In this document: positions 37,975 to 48,716 of the stretch, piece by piece | How the letters are laid out: each line of letters begins with the position of its first letter | Numbering within the stretch: the first letter of the stretch is position 1 | Source of the DNA: Rhodococcus opacus B4 | Lineage (GTDB): Bacteria; Actinomycetota; Actinomycetes; Mycobacteriales; Mycobacteriaceae | NCBI RefSeq assembly: GCF_000010805.1 | Contig: NC_012522.1 | Location: 2,480,001 to 2,544,000 of the forward strand | Direction of reading: 5' to 3' | DNA length: 64,000 nucleotides | Position numbers and translations under genes: made by a program | The notes under the pieces: model-generated | Database searches by the model: none | What the model was told of the DNA's origin: nothing | The model's input: the letters and a program-made list of their open reading frames with translations, nothing else

Positions 37975-38563
37975 CCGAATCGGCTCCCGTGACCGACCGA
38001 AGCGATCAGCTCGGCGTCGATCAGGCGCAGGCGGTACTGGCTGGCGTAGGTTCCGTCGACACCGAGTCTGACGGCAATCTGGCCGATCCGGCTCGGGCCG
38101 TCATCGTGTGACATCGCGACGAGGAACCTGCGATCGACATCGGAGATTCCCGCGAGGCTGGGCTCGAGGACCAGCGAGCCGATCCGGCGACGTGCCGCGG
38201 CAACACCGACGGTGACATCGTCTGAGGAGACGACGGCCGCGGTCCGGTTCTGACTCCAAATATGTTATCCGACAAACTGAATCAGAAACGGTTAGCCATT
38301 CGTCGCCTCTGCCGCGGTGCGGCAGTCGGCGTCGGCGATCGCGCGCCCGGTTCCCTCGATCGGCTCACGAATCGCCCGTGCCACCTCGTCTAGGGGCACC
38401 GCCCTCAGGGAATGGCGGTCGGCACGCGCGCCCCGGTGCAGATCGTCGCGCGACCGGGACACCGGGACCGTCGTCGAGGGCGTCCCCGAAGTCTGCGACG
38501 AGATCGGCGCGACCCACCAGAGCCGGGGGGCGCACCGAACGACGGGGTGAACGGGTTCCCCAT
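37975..38563 (-). pseudogene. Remnant of an AAA/P-loop ATPase with winged-helix C-terminus
   Basis: Reading the minus strand from 38563, MGNPFTPSFGAPP is followed, after a one-base shift, by PALVGRADLVADFGDALDD and, after another shift, GRATICTGAR, where a Walker A lysine motif would be expected next but is absent. Downstream, after a deletion, an open stretch gives VAAARRRIGSLVLEPSLAG and then AVRLGVDGTYASQYRLRLID, the C-terminal winged helix of this ATPase family. An intact gene is about 390 codons; here about 590 bases remain with at least two frameshifts. It cannot code for a working ATPase. Confidence 0.6.
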
Positions 38564-38590
38564 GGGGAGGACACCACCAGCCTCTTTAGC

Positions 38591-38628
38591 TTTCTTTAGT
38601 GTTTTTGGCTTTCTTTAGTGTTTTTGGC
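38591..38628 (+). repeat. Tandem repeat, two exact 19-bp copies, AT-rich
   Basis: The unit TTTCTTTAGTGTTTTTGGC occurs twice head to tail (38591-38609 and 38610-38628). It lies in an unusually AT-rich patch between the ATPase and permease remnants, preceded by CCTCTTTAGC and followed by CCCTTTTAGGG. The strong T bias on one strand is unlike everything around it. It could be a replication or recombination scar or imported DNA. I see no coding sequence between 38629 and 38834. Confidence 0.85.
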
Positions 38629-38834
38629 CCTTTTAGGGTTAAGTAGCGTTCCGTTCCACGCCAGACCCACCGCTCGGTGTCCTCGACCATCCAGTCCACG
38701 TCCCCGCACAATCGCGGCCATCACCGCGAACACGACGCCGAAGGGCAACCCTCCTCGGGCGGAATCCTCGGCCCAGGACACTCGATGCGGCTACGGGAGG
38801 AAAGCACGTAGCCGCCGCGACGCGCACCACGCGG

Positions 38835-39260
38835 AGCTCAACCAGATGCCGTGCCGGTCGGCGGGTGCTTCGTCGCCGCCCTGGATCGAATCGGCATTCC
38901 GGGTACGGCGAACCTGCTCAACCTCGTCATCCTGGTTGTGGTGCTGTCGGTGTTCAACTCCGGATGCGTGATGCTCGCGGCCTTGTTCCCGGACACGGTG
39001 TTTCTGTTCCTCATCAACGCCTCCGGCGGTGTTCCTGTTCGTGTACTTCACGACCTGCATCTCCGAACTGCGGCTGCGCCGGCGGTGGAAAAAGGGAGGA
39101 CCCAGGCCTGCTCCAGTTCCGGATGTCGCTGTACCCGGGCCCGCCGATCCTGGTGACGACATCGCTGCGACGGGGACCACATGTCCCCCGCGCGAAATGC
39201 CGTAACCGGGCGCTGCCGAAGCCGCTGGTCGACGCTCTGACCCCGGCGACTCGACAAATG
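38835..39260 (+). pseudogene. Frameshifted 3' remnant of an APC amino-acid permease
   Basis: In one frame, VGGCFVAALDRIGIPGTANL followed by LNLVILVVVLSVFNSGC matches the TM7-8 region of GABA/amino-acid permeases (compare the intact gene at 41916: IGLPAAASIMNFVVLASAL). It then jumps to PDTVFLFLINASG, missing the stretch between. A frameshift follows, and the next frame reads LFVYFTTCISELRLRRRW, the usual next segment, before a further shift to LQFRMSLYPG. No start and no N-terminal half exist. It is a decayed permease lying just before the intact hydroxy-amino-acid cluster. Confidence 0.65.
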
Positions 39261-39390
39261 TAGGGCAGATCGCGAAAACCTCTCATCATTTGCCGGTCGT
39301 GACCCAGCTCACGCGTTCCTAGTGTTGACGGCGTACCAAACGTCGGATCCTCACGGATCAGCAGAAACACATCTTCGATAGGAGCAACTG

Positions 39391-40290
39391 ATGACAACCA
39401 CCGTTGGCTTTGTGGGCCTCGGAAACATCGGTGGCCGGGTAGTTGCACACCTGGTCAAGGCGGGTCACGACGTCGCGGTGTACGACCTGAACACGGCGTC
39501 CGTCGACGCAGCGGTCGCCCTCGGTGCCCGCTCGGTGGCCTCTCCGGCCGAGGCAGCGACCAAGGCCGAGGCGCTGTTCCTGAGCCTGCCCACCCCGGCG
39601 ATCGTCGAAGGCGTTGTCGCAGAGGTTCTGCAGCAGCGCAATCAGGGCCTGGTCATCGTCGATCACAGCACGATCGACCCGGACACCACCCGTCGTCTCG
39701 CCCAGGACGCGCAGGCCGCCGGTGCCAGCTTCCTCGACGCACCCGTCAGCGGCGGCGTCCAGGGCGCCGAGGCCGGCACCCTCGCGGTGATGCTCGGCGG
39801 CGACGAAGCCTCGGTGAAGAAGGTGATCCCGCTCATCGAAACCTACGCGGGCAACATCTTCCACGTCGGACCCTCCGGAAGCGGCCAGGCGATCAAGCTC
39901 GCCAACAACCAGGTCACCGCCGCGAACATCGTCGCCCTCGGTGAAGGCCTGAGCAGTGCCGTCGCCGCCGGCGTCGACCTCGACACCGCCGTCGCGGTGC
40001 TGACCAAGAGCTCGGCCAACAGCAACGTGCTGAGCAACTACTTCCCCAAGACCCTGTTCACCGAGGAGCGACCCACCGGGTTCGCGCTCGACTTCATGCA
40101 CAAGGATCTCGGGCTGTTCCTCGACGCCGCCGGCAAGTCCGAACTCCCCACCCCGATCACCAGCTTGGTGCGCGACCTGTTCAGCATCGGCCAGCGCGAC
40201 GGCCGCGGCGGCAAGGACTTCACCAGCGTCGTCGAGTTCTACGAAGACTTCACCGGCATTCGCCTGCAGACGAAGGGAAACCACCAGTGA
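39391..40290 (+). CDS. NAD(P)-dependent beta-hydroxyacid dehydrogenase (3-hydroxyisobutyrate dehydrogenase family)
   Basis: 299 residues. Rossmann motif GFVGLGNIGG at the N-terminus, substrate motif FLDAPVSGGVQGAEAGTLAV at about 115, and the catalytic Lys in IKLANNQVTAAN at about 170. The family oxidizes 3-hydroxyisobutyrate, tartronate semialdehyde (reverse), serine or related 3-hydroxy acids. It starts behind GATAGGAGC and overlaps the next gene (GTGA). With an aldehyde dehydrogenase, a permease, an SHMT-like enzyme and serine ammonia-lyase downstream, a hydroxymethyl-bearing amino acid or its deaminated acid is a likely substrate. Confidence 0.85.
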   Translation: MTTTVGFVGLGNIGGRVVAHLVKAGHDVAVYDLNTASVDAAVALGARSVASPAEAATKAEALFLSLPTPAIVEGVVAEVLQQRNQGLVIVDHSTIDPDTTRRLAQDAQAAGASFLDAPVSGGVQGAEAGTLAVMLGGDEASVKKVIPLIETYAGNIFHVGPSGSGQAIKLANNQVTAANIVALGEGLSSAVAAGVDLDTAVAVLTKSSANSNVLSNYFPKTLFTEERPTGFALDFMHKDLGLFLDAAGKSELPTPITSLVRDLFSIGQRDGRGGKDFTSVVEFYEDFTGIRLQTKGNHQ

Positions 40291-41747
40291 GCACCTCCAC
40301 CATGACCACCGCCACCAAGGTCAGCCAGCTCATCGGCGGCGAATGGGGCCCAGCAGATTCCGGTGACTGGATCGAGGTCGAAAACCCTGCCCGCCGTGAG
40401 GTTCTGGCCCTCATTCCGAACTCCGGCGAATCCGACGTCAACCGCGCCGTCGCCGCCGCCAAGACCGCATTCGGACCGTGGAAGGCACTGCCTGCCCGCG
40501 ACCGTGGTGCACTGCTGATCAAGATCGGCGACAAGATCGCCGAAAACCAGGAACAACTCGCCCGGATCATCGCCTCGGAGACCGGCAACGCCCTGCGCAC
40601 CCAGGCACGCGGTGAGGCGGCGAGCGGCGCCGACATCTTCCGCTTCTACGGCCAGATCGCCTCCGAGCAGAAGGGCGAAACCCTGCCGTTCGGTGACAAC
40701 CTCGTCAGCTACACCGTGCGCGAACCGCTCGGAGTCGTAGGCGGCATCGTCCCGTGGAACGCCCCGGTCACCCTGTCGTCGCTGAAAATCGCCATGGCAC
40801 TGGCGATGGGCAACACTCTGGTCCTCAAGACCGCCGAACTCGCCCCACTGGCAGTGCTCCAGCTCGCCGAATGGGCCGCGGAAATCCTCCCCGCCGGGGT
40901 GCTCAACGTGCTGACCGGGTCGGGACAGAGGGTCGGTGTGCCGCTGTCGAAGCACCCCGACGTCGCGAAGCTGACCTTCACCGGGTCCACCGGAGTCGGC
41001 AAGGACATCCTCGCCGCGGCAGCGGACCGGATCGTGCCGGTCACCCTCGAACTCGGCGGCAAATCGCCGGCGATCGTGTTCCCGGACTCGGACGACGACG
41101 CCACCGTCGACGGCGTCATCGCCGGAATGCGGTTCACCCGCCAGGGTCAGTCCTGCACCGCAGGCTCGCGGCTCTACCTGCACGAGGACATCTTCGACTC
41201 GTTCCTCGAGAAGCTGAAAAACAAGCTGGCCGGCTTCACGATCGGCGACCCGCTGGATGAGGCCACCGACATCGGGGCCATCGTCAGCGAGAAGCAGTTC
41301 GACACCGTCTGCCGCTACATCAACTCCGGCATCGAGCAGGGCGGCACCGTCATCACCGGCGGCCCCGGACGCCCGCTCGACGGCGAGGGCTTCTTCGTCG
41401 CCCCGACGGTGATCACCGGCGCCGACGCCGACTGGGACATCACCCGCGAAGAGGTCTTCGGCCCCGTCCTCGTGGTCATCCCGTGGAAGGACGAGGACGA
41501 GGTCCTGGCCGCGGCCAATGACAGCACCTACGGTCTGGCCGGCTACGTGTGGACCAAGGACATCACCAAGGCGATCCGCACCGCCAATGCCCTCGAGGTC
41601 GGCTGGGTGCAGATCAACCGCGGCGGCGGTCAGCTTCCCGGTATGTCCTACGGCGGCATCAAGCAGTCCGGCCTCGGCCGCGAGTACTCCGTCGACGGGG
41701 CACTCGAAAGCTTCACCCAGGTCAAGAACATCACCATCGCGGTCTGA
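40287..41747 (+). CDS. NAD(P)-dependent aldehyde dehydrogenase
   Basis: 486 residues from GTG 40287, overlapping the preceding stop. All aldehyde dehydrogenase motifs are present: PWNAPVTLSSLKIAMALAMG, FTGSTGVGKDIL, the base Glu in LELGGKSP, the nucleophile Cys in RQGQSCTAGSRL, and EEVFGPVLV. The C-terminus (GGQLPGMSYGGIKQSGLGRE) is typical of soluble tetrameric enzymes. Because it is translationally coupled to the hydroxyacid dehydrogenase, it probably oxidizes the semialdehyde which that enzyme forms. A perfect 12-bp stem-loop follows 10 bases after the stop. Confidence 0.86.
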   Translation: MSTSTMTTATKVSQLIGGEWGPADSGDWIEVENPARREVLALIPNSGESDVNRAVAAAKTAFGPWKALPARDRGALLIKIGDKIAENQEQLARIIASETGNALRTQARGEAASGADIFRFYGQIASEQKGETLPFGDNLVSYTVREPLGVVGGIVPWNAPVTLSSLKIAMALAMGNTLVLKTAELAPLAVLQLAEWAAEILPAGVLNVLTGSGQRVGVPLSKHPDVAKLTFTGSTGVGKDILAAAADRIVPVTLELGGKSPAIVFPDSDDDATVDGVIAGMRFTRQGQSCTAGSRLYLHEDIFDSFLEKLKNKLAGFTIGDPLDEATDIGAIVSEKQFDTVCRYINSGIEQGGTVITGGPGRPLDGEGFFVAPTVITGADADWDITREEVFGPVLVVIPWKDEDEVLAAANDSTYGLAGYVWTKDITKAIRTANALEVGWVQINRGGGQLPGMSYGGIKQSGLGREYSVDGALESFTQVKNITIAV

Positions 41748-41757
41748 TCCCCGCCTC

Positions 41758-41785
41758 TCCCGGCGCCGCTGTGGCGGCGCCGGGA
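41758..41785. terminator. Perfect 12-bp stem-loop after the aldehyde dehydrogenase gene
   Basis: TCCCGGCGCCGC, loop TGTG, GCGGCGCCGGGA. It starts 10 bases after the stop codon at 41747 and lies 130 bases before the permease start. There is no T-run, which is common for actinobacterial terminators; it could instead be an attenuator or RNA-stability element within one operon. Confidence 0.65.
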
Positions 41786-41915
41786 GCCCCTCGGGCGTCC
41801 TCGGACTTGCGCCTCTCCCGCAGTCGATCCGAACCCCAGCTAGAGCAACCGAGCGACGCCCGGCACCCCTGCGTGCCACGGTCGTCCTCGCCGACCCTGG
41901 ACACAAGGACACACC

Positions 41916-43352
41916 ATGACAGTCGACAGTTCGCACGAACAGTTGAACGAGGACGGCCTCGCACAAGGCCTGAACAAACGACACATCCGGATGATCGCCA
42001 TCGGCGGCGCCATCGGAGTGGGCCTGTTCCTCGGCTCCGGCAAGGGAATCTCCTACGCCGGACCGGCCCTGATCGGTGTCTACGCGATCACCGGCGTGTT
42101 CATCTTCATCATCATGCGCGCCCTCGGGGAGCTGCTGATGTACCGGCCCGTCACCGGCAGTTTCGCAGAGTACGCCCGCGAGTTCCTCGGTCCTGCTTAC
42201 GGTTTCATCACCGGCTGGGGGTATTGGATCACCTGGACGATCATCGGCATGGCCGAGCTCACCGCCGCGGGCATCTTCGTCAAGTTCTGGTTTCCCTCGA
42301 TGCCGCAGTATCTGACCGCCCTCATCGCGCTGATCGCCCTCGTCTGTCTGAACTTGGCGAAGGTCGGCTTTTTCGGTGAGGCCGAATTCTGGTTCGCCTC
42401 CATCAAGGTCATCACCATCGTCGCCCTCATTGCAGGCGGAATCTTCGCTCTCGTCTTCAATGTGGGTAAGGCAGGTCAGGAGGGCGGTATCGCCAACCTG
42501 TGGGATCACGGCGGTATCGCCCCGCACGGTCTGCTGGCTGTGCTGCTCGCCTTCCAGATCGTGGTCTTTTCCTACCAGGGCGTCGAATTGATCGGCATGA
42601 CTGCCGCCGAGACGAAGGACCGGGCCACCGTCCTGCCCAAGGCGATCAATTCCATCCCCTGGCGGATCGGCATCTTCTACGTCGGCACCCTGGTCGTGCT
42701 GCTCTCCCTGTTCCCGTGGGACCAGTTCAACGCCGACTCGAGCCCGTTCGTGAAGGGCTTCACTCAGATCGGGCTCCCCGCCGCCGCCAGCATCATGAAC
42801 TTCGTCGTCCTCGCCTCGGCACTGTCGTCGTGCAGCGCAGGCCTGTTCAGCAACGGCCGCCTGCTCAAGAAGCTCGCCTCCGACGGGGTGGCCCCGAAAA
42901 TGTTCGAGAAGACCAACCGCGGGCACGTCCCGGCGGCGGCGATCATCGCGTCGGGCTCGCTGATGCTGGTCGGTGTCGCGATCAACGCGATCGTCCCGGA
43001 GAAGGCGTTCTCCTACATCTCCTCGGTCGCCACCCTCGGCGCCATCTGGTCCTGGGGCGTCATCGTCGCCTGCCACCTCGTCTACCGGCGCCGCGTCGAA
43101 CGCGGCGACCTGCCCGCCAGTGCCTTCCGGCTGCCGCTCGCCAAGCCGTTGTGCTGGGCCACCCTCGCCTTCCTCACCGCGGTCACCGTCCTGCTCGCGT
43201 TCGACGAGGGTCAGCGGATCGCCCTCTATGCCCTGCCGATCTGGGCCGTCGTGCTCCTTGCCGGCTACTACCTGTCCACCCGCCGGACAGTAGACATCGC
43301 GCCGACCCCGAACCGGTCCCCGGACAACGACCATCCCGCATTGCATCCCTGA
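41916..43352 (+). CDS. APC-family amino-acid permease (AAT subfamily, CycA/AnsP/GabP-like)
   Basis: 478 residues, about 12 membrane segments. The AAT signature is complete: LNKRHIRMIAIGGAIGVGLF then LGSGKGISYAGPAL, PVTGSFAEYAREFLGP, VVFSYQGVELIGMTAAETKD, and YTGTLVV-type TM7 here IFYVGTLVVLLSLFPWDQ. It imports amino acids by proton symport. The context (SHMT-like enzyme and serine ammonia-lyase downstream) suggests serine, D-serine, or a similar hydroxy-amino acid. A stem-loop lies on each side of the gene. The decayed permease at 38835 is a relative. Confidence 0.88.
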   Translation: MTVDSSHEQLNEDGLAQGLNKRHIRMIAIGGAIGVGLFLGSGKGISYAGPALIGVYAITGVFIFIIMRALGELLMYRPVTGSFAEYAREFLGPAYGFITGWGYWITWTIIGMAELTAAGIFVKFWFPSMPQYLTALIALIALVCLNLAKVGFFGEAEFWFASIKVITIVALIAGGIFALVFNVGKAGQEGGIANLWDHGGIAPHGLLAVLLAFQIVVFSYQGVELIGMTAAETKDRATVLPKAINSIPWRIGIFYVGTLVVLLSLFPWDQFNADSSPFVKGFTQIGLPAAASIMNFVVLASALSSCSAGLFSNGRLLKKLASDGVAPKMFEKTNRGHVPAAAIIASGSLMLVGVAINAIVPEKAFSYISSVATLGAIWSWGVIVACHLVYRRRVERGDLPASAFRLPLAKPLCWATLAFLTAVTVLLAFDEGQRIALYALPIWAVVLLAGYYLSTRRTVDIAPTPNRSPDNDHPALHP

Positions 43353-43362
43353 CAACCGAGTC

Positions 43363-43390
43363 GGCCGCACCCAGAAACCCGGGTGCGGCC
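43363..43390. terminator. Stem-loop between the permease and the SHMT-like gene
   Basis: GGCCGCACCC, loop AGAAACCC, GGGTGCGGCC: a perfect 10-bp stem beginning 11 bases after the permease stop and ending 36 bases before the next start. It resembles a factor-independent terminator without a T-run, so expression of the SHMT-like/serine ammonia-lyase pair may be separate or attenuated. Confidence 0.6.
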
Positions 43391-43425
43391 TGCTCGCCGT
43401 CCACCATCACCGAGGAGACAGACGC

Positions 43426-44786
43426 ATGAAACCCCGTTCGACCATTGCCCCGTGGGCATCACCGATCGCTCAGGAGCGTCTGTCGGCCCTCGAGCACCTG
43501 CACACCGAAGACAGCGCAGCCCAGGTCGTCGAGTCCGTGCACCGGGCCCTGACCGAGTATCACGCCCGCATCGACGACGGCATCGTCCTCTACGCCGGCA
43601 CCAACGTCCTGTCCCCGAACGTCACCGCCCTGCACGACACCGCCCTGTCCACCCGGCCCGCGCTGGGGTGGCCCGGGGAGAAGGTGCAGACCGCGGTCCA
43701 GGAGATCGAACACCTCGAGGTAATCGCCGCCCGCCAGGTCGCCGCCTCGATGCGAGGCACCTACGCCGAGGTCCGGTACCTCACCGCGACCATGGCGAAC
43801 CTCGCCGCCTACATCGCGTTCACCGAACCCGGCGACACCATCGCCGTGCTGTCCCCGGAATCCGGGGGTCACGCCAGCCATCAGCAGAGCCTCGGCACCG
43901 CCGGCATCCGCGGGCTGACCGTCGAACACCTACCGTATTCGCCCAGTGCCCTCGACATCGACGCCGGCGAGATCAGCGACTTCGTCTACCGGGTTCGGCC
44001 GCGCCTGATCGTGGTCGGTGGCAGCGTCACCCTGTTTCCGCACAACCTCGACCCGATCCGCGAGGCCGCCGACCGGGTCGGTGCCGTCCTGGTCTACGAC
44101 GCCTCCCACACCGCGGGCCTGATCGCGGCCGGCTACTACCAGGACCCGCTCGCCGAGGGCGCCGATGTGGTGACCTTCTCGACGTACAAGACCTACGCCG
44201 GTCCCGCGGGCGGCGCCGCCGTCACCCACTCCGCCGAATACGCCGAACGCCTCGCCGAGGCCGCGTATCCGACGATGCTCTCGAACTACGACCCGGCCCG
44301 GCTCGGCCCCCTCGCAATCGCCGCCCGCGAGGCGATCGAGCAGGCCCCGGCGTGGGCCGCGGCCACCATCGAGTACGCCGGCGAGCTGGCCGCCAACCTC
44401 AACGCACACGGACTCATCGTCGTCGGCCGCCGGCTGGGCTACACCCGCAGCCACCAGATCGTCATCGACGCTCAACGGCTCGGCGGCGCACCCGTCGCAG
44501 TCCGCCGTCTCGAGGCCGCCGGCATCTACACCGGCGCCTGCCGGCTGCCCTGGCAGACCCCGGGAAGCTCACCGGAAGGCGTGCGCCTGGGCGTACAGGA
44601 GTTCATCCGCCGCGGCGCCGGCTTCGACACAGTCACCGATCTCGCCGACCTGATCTACCGATCGTTGACCACCTCCACCGAACACCCCCTCGCCCAGGAC
44701 ACCCGCCTGCTCCGCCACCGTGTCACCACCGACCTGTGGGGTCGCCCCGCGACTGCGCCCTCTCCGGAAGAATGGAGCGTGGTCTG

Positions 44787-44787
<1 letters not shown>
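43426..44787 (+). CDS. SHMT-like PLP enzyme (fold type I; hydroxymethyltransferase or aldolase)
   Basis: 453 residues. The PLP lysine is in VTFSTYKTYAGPAGG (SHMT pattern T-x-K-T-L-x-G-P-x-G), with LVYDASHTAGL holding the Asp-x-x-His that contacts PLP, SGGHASHQQS upstream and SHQIVIDAQRLGG in the small domain. True GlyA has TTHKTLRGPRGG and extra folate-binding insertions, so this is a side branch. It could cleave serine, alpha-methylserine or another beta-hydroxy-amino acid to glycine or alanine plus an aldehyde. Its stop overlaps the start of serine ammonia-lyase (TGATG), tying it to serine breakdown. Confidence 0.78.
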
Positions 44788-46196
<1,409 letters not shown>

Positions 46197-46299
46197 CCGC
46201 GAACCACCCCGACGACCGCACGACAGTGTCCGGATCGGTACCCGGTCCGACCGCTGCGCGATCCGTCCGAAAGTTACGTACGGAGCGGATGATGAGACT

Positions 46300-47517
46300 G
46301 TGAGCGAACGAGAGATCCAGCCCGCGATCGACGAGATCGCCAACGCACTGGGCACCGGTGCCTCCCTCGACGACCTCACCGGCCGCCTCGTCGCCTACAG
46401 CGTCCAGCACGGCCACGCCGACGACGCCCGGGTGCGCGCATTGCTCAATCGAGAAGTCCCCGAGGACATCCGGGCGTGGGAGGCGAGCCACGGCACACAG
46501 ACCGCCGTCGAACCGCTCATCGTGCAGGCCAATCCGGACCTGAAGATGGAGGCGCGCATCTGCGTGCCGCTGATTCATCGAGGGGTGCGCACCGGGCTGC
46601 TCTACGTCATCGATCCCCTCGTCCCGGAAAACCCGGACCGCGTCGCCAAGACCGTCGACGTCATCGCCCCGCAGGTCGAACTCCTCGCAACCGTCCTCTA
46701 CGAGATGGCGTCCCCGCACCTGGACGAGCGACACCAACGCGAGGTCGAGTTCTTCGCCGCCTGCCAAGGCGATGCCGGGGCGCTGAGGTCGGTGGAAAGC
46801 TGGCCTGCGGTCCGGTCGGCATCCTCGCTGCGGTTGGCGGTCTCACTCTTCACCTCCGGTCCGAATGTCACCGAGGTGTCCGAGGCGAGGGCCGCGCAGG
46901 TGCGCCTCGCCAGCCAGCAGACCGTGTCCCGGTACCCGAGCGTCGTCGCCGGATCGGTCCAGGACACCCATTCCGTGGTGCTGCTCCGCCCCGACAACGA
47001 GGCCAACGCCGCCCTGCGCCTGCACCAACGACTCGCCGCCGCCTCCGGAGTCGGGCAACCCGGCGACACGCACACCGAACGCCTCTTCACCGGTGTCACG
47101 GAGAACATCGCCGCCGCCGACGAACTACCGGAGGCATACCGGCGTGCGGTGATCGCCGCGCAGACCGCCGCTGTCGAACCCGAATCGGGAACCATCGCGT
47201 CCTGGGAAACGATCGGCCCCTACCGGGTGATCGCCACGCGGGTGCTCACCGACGACGGCGTCGTGTCCGAACTGCTCGCCACCCTCATCCGCGGCGACTC
47301 GACCGGCGATCTCCTCGACACTCTCGAGGTGTTCTACGACCAGGGCGACAGTGTGAAAGCTGTCGCCGACACCCTCCATCTGCACCGCACCAGCCTCTAC
47401 TACCGGCTCAACAAGATCCGCGACATCCTCGGCGTCGACGCCCTCAACGGTGCCACCCGGCTCGAATTGCACCTCGCCCTCAAGGCCCGGCGCTGGAACC
47501 GTCGACCCCGAATCTGA
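46300..47517 (+). CDS. PucR/CdaR-family transcriptional regulator
   Basis: 405 residues from GTG 46300. An N-terminal sensor region (about 1-140) with GAF-like features (EARICVPLIHRGVRTGLLYV), a central GGDEF-like region (about 200-300), and the C-terminal PucR helix-turn-helix VKAVADTLHLHRTSLYYRLN with KIRDILGVD, which defines the family. Members respond to small organic acids or purine/sugar-acid intermediates and usually activate the adjoining operon. Lying just after the serine ammonia-lyase gene on the same strand, it is the likely regulator of the 39.4-46.2 kb cluster. Confidence 0.88.
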   Translation: MSEREIQPAIDEIANALGTGASLDDLTGRLVAYSVQHGHADDARVRALLNREVPEDIRAWEASHGTQTAVEPLIVQANPDLKMEARICVPLIHRGVRTGLLYVIDPLVPENPDRVAKTVDVIAPQVELLATVLYEMASPHLDERHQREVEFFAACQGDAGALRSVESWPAVRSASSLRLAVSLFTSGPNVTEVSEARAAQVRLASQQTVSRYPSVVAGSVQDTHSVVLLRPDNEANAALRLHQRLAAASGVGQPGDTHTERLFTGVTENIAAADELPEAYRRAVIAAQTAAVEPESGTIASWETIGPYRVIATRVLTDDGVVSELLATLIRGDSTGDLLDTLEVFYDQGDSVKAVADTLHLHRTSLYYRLNKIRDILGVDALNGATRLELHLALKARRWNRRPRI

Positions 47518-47575
47518 GAAGCACCCGAACTCCGACAATGTCTGGAGCGGCACCTCCGAATCCGAGCGGCGGGGC

Positions 47576-47722
47576 TCAGCGCGCAGTCGGGGTGTCGCGT
47601 CGGCGGTCGTCGGCATACATGGCTTCGATCCTCGCCTTGATCTCGGCGGTGCTCATCCCGCCGGGCCGGCGCGGCATGCGCGGAGTGGAAACGGAGATCG
47701 ACGGGGTCTGAGGTCTCGCCAT
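47576..47722 (-). CDS. Possible small protein of 48 residues
   Basis: An ATG frame ending MSTAEIKARIEAMYADDRR..., with an amphipathic, charged helix that looks more protein-like than the frames around it. No clear ribosome site precedes the ATG at 47722, and a start at the internal ATG would leave only 26 residues. It could be the broken 3' end of a lost gene. I do not recognise it. Confidence 0.25.
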   Translation of the reverse strand: MARPQTPSISVSTPRMPRRPGGMSTAEIKARIEAMYADDRRRDTPTAR

Positions 47723-48375
47723 GAGAATGTCTGCCTTCATCGTGATGGGTGTGTGCCGCTGCGGGGCCGCGCAGCTGTTCCGCCAACCACGCATACATGT
47801 GATCTGTTTCACACGCGCTGGCGTTACACCCGCAGTGCCGACGCATCTCCGGCGGCCCGCTCGCCCGGGGCACCGACGACGATTCGACGCGCGCTCGCGG
47901 CGGGACGGCGAATGTGACGCCAGTTACTTTCGAGCGAATCGATTCATTCCGCATCGGTGCATCGATACCATTACCAGCACAGCCTTCACTCACTCTTTGA
48001 AGTCGGTGAGGGGTCAGGTCCGGGAGCCTCCCGGACCCATCGATGTCGAGCCCAGGCATCAACACACTCACACACCCGTTCCCGTCTGCGGACGCCGGGT
48101 TTCACGGATGCGCTCGCGGACCGGCCCTCGCTTCCGGCTGGTCACCACGAGCGAAACTGCGATGCGTCGAGGGGTCGTGTCGCACAACATTTTCCGAACA
48201 ACGAATCCTGCAGCCGCCCGACTCCGCCCCCGCAAAGGAGGCCAAGCCCACCGCCCCCTCGATCCACCTTGCACGACCCGACGGCAACCGACCCATGCCC
48301 GCGTGCCGAACCCACGCGGACCGCATTGCCAGCGGATCGTGACACGTTCGACTCTCGAAAGCGACCTCTTCCGCA
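47723..48375. other. Gap of about 650 bp without a convincing gene; one strong hairpin
   Basis: I find no frame with recognisable motifs in this interval. It contains a near-perfect palindrome GGTCCGGGAG-C-CTCCCGGACC at 48016-48036, which could end transcription from the left or belong to a leader before the WhiB gene. The rest is presumably the WhiB upstream region; related WhiB genes often have long leaders. Confidence 0.5.
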
Positions 48376-48714
48376 GTGCCTATGCCTGATCATTCACATC
48401 ACCACATCAACCCGGACTGGCAGCACCGCGCCTCCTGCCGCGGGGCCGACACCGAGATGTTCTTCTCCCCCGACGGTGAACGCGGCAGCGTCCGCGCCCA
48501 GCGTGAGCGTGCCGCCAAACAGATCTGCCAGGACTGCCCCGTGCTCGCACAGTGCCGCGCCCACGCCCTCGCCGCCAGCGAGGCCTACGGCATCTGGGGC
48601 GGCATGTCCGCCAACGAACGCGCCCGCCACACCCGAACTCGTCGCCGCCAACCGGCGCACCGCGCTTATCGAGTTCCGATCCTCGACAATGGGCGTGTCC
48701 CCGCGAAGGAGTGA
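48376..48714 (+). CDS. WhiB-family iron-sulfur transcription factor (second copy)
   Basis: 112 residues from GTG 48376, or ATG 48382. A His-rich start (DHSHHHINPDWQH) precedes the Fe-S cysteines ASCRG and CQDCPVLAQC, the GIWGG turn (EAYGIWGGMSANERAR) and a basic tail (RRRQPAHRAYR). It is close to the WhiB at 37557 across the whole core, so the two are paralogues. The stop is two bases before the start of the TspO-like gene, which has its own AAGGAG site, so the two are probably co-transcribed. Confidence 0.9.
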   Translation: MPMPDHSHHHINPDWQHRASCRGADTEMFFSPDGERGSVRAQRERAAKQICQDCPVLAQCRAHALAASEAYGIWGGMSANERARHTRTRRRQPAHRAYRVPILDNGRVPAKE

Positions 48715-48716
48715 CC

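Noticed and set aside
38641..38834. Short frames on both strands between the tandem repeat and the permease remnant
   Set aside because: No motif, start or composition supports any of them.
39265..39390. A riboswitch (glycine or serine-related) before the hydroxy-amino-acid cluster
   Set aside because: The leader is about 125 bases, and I could not find the paired conserved cores expected of a glycine riboswitch.
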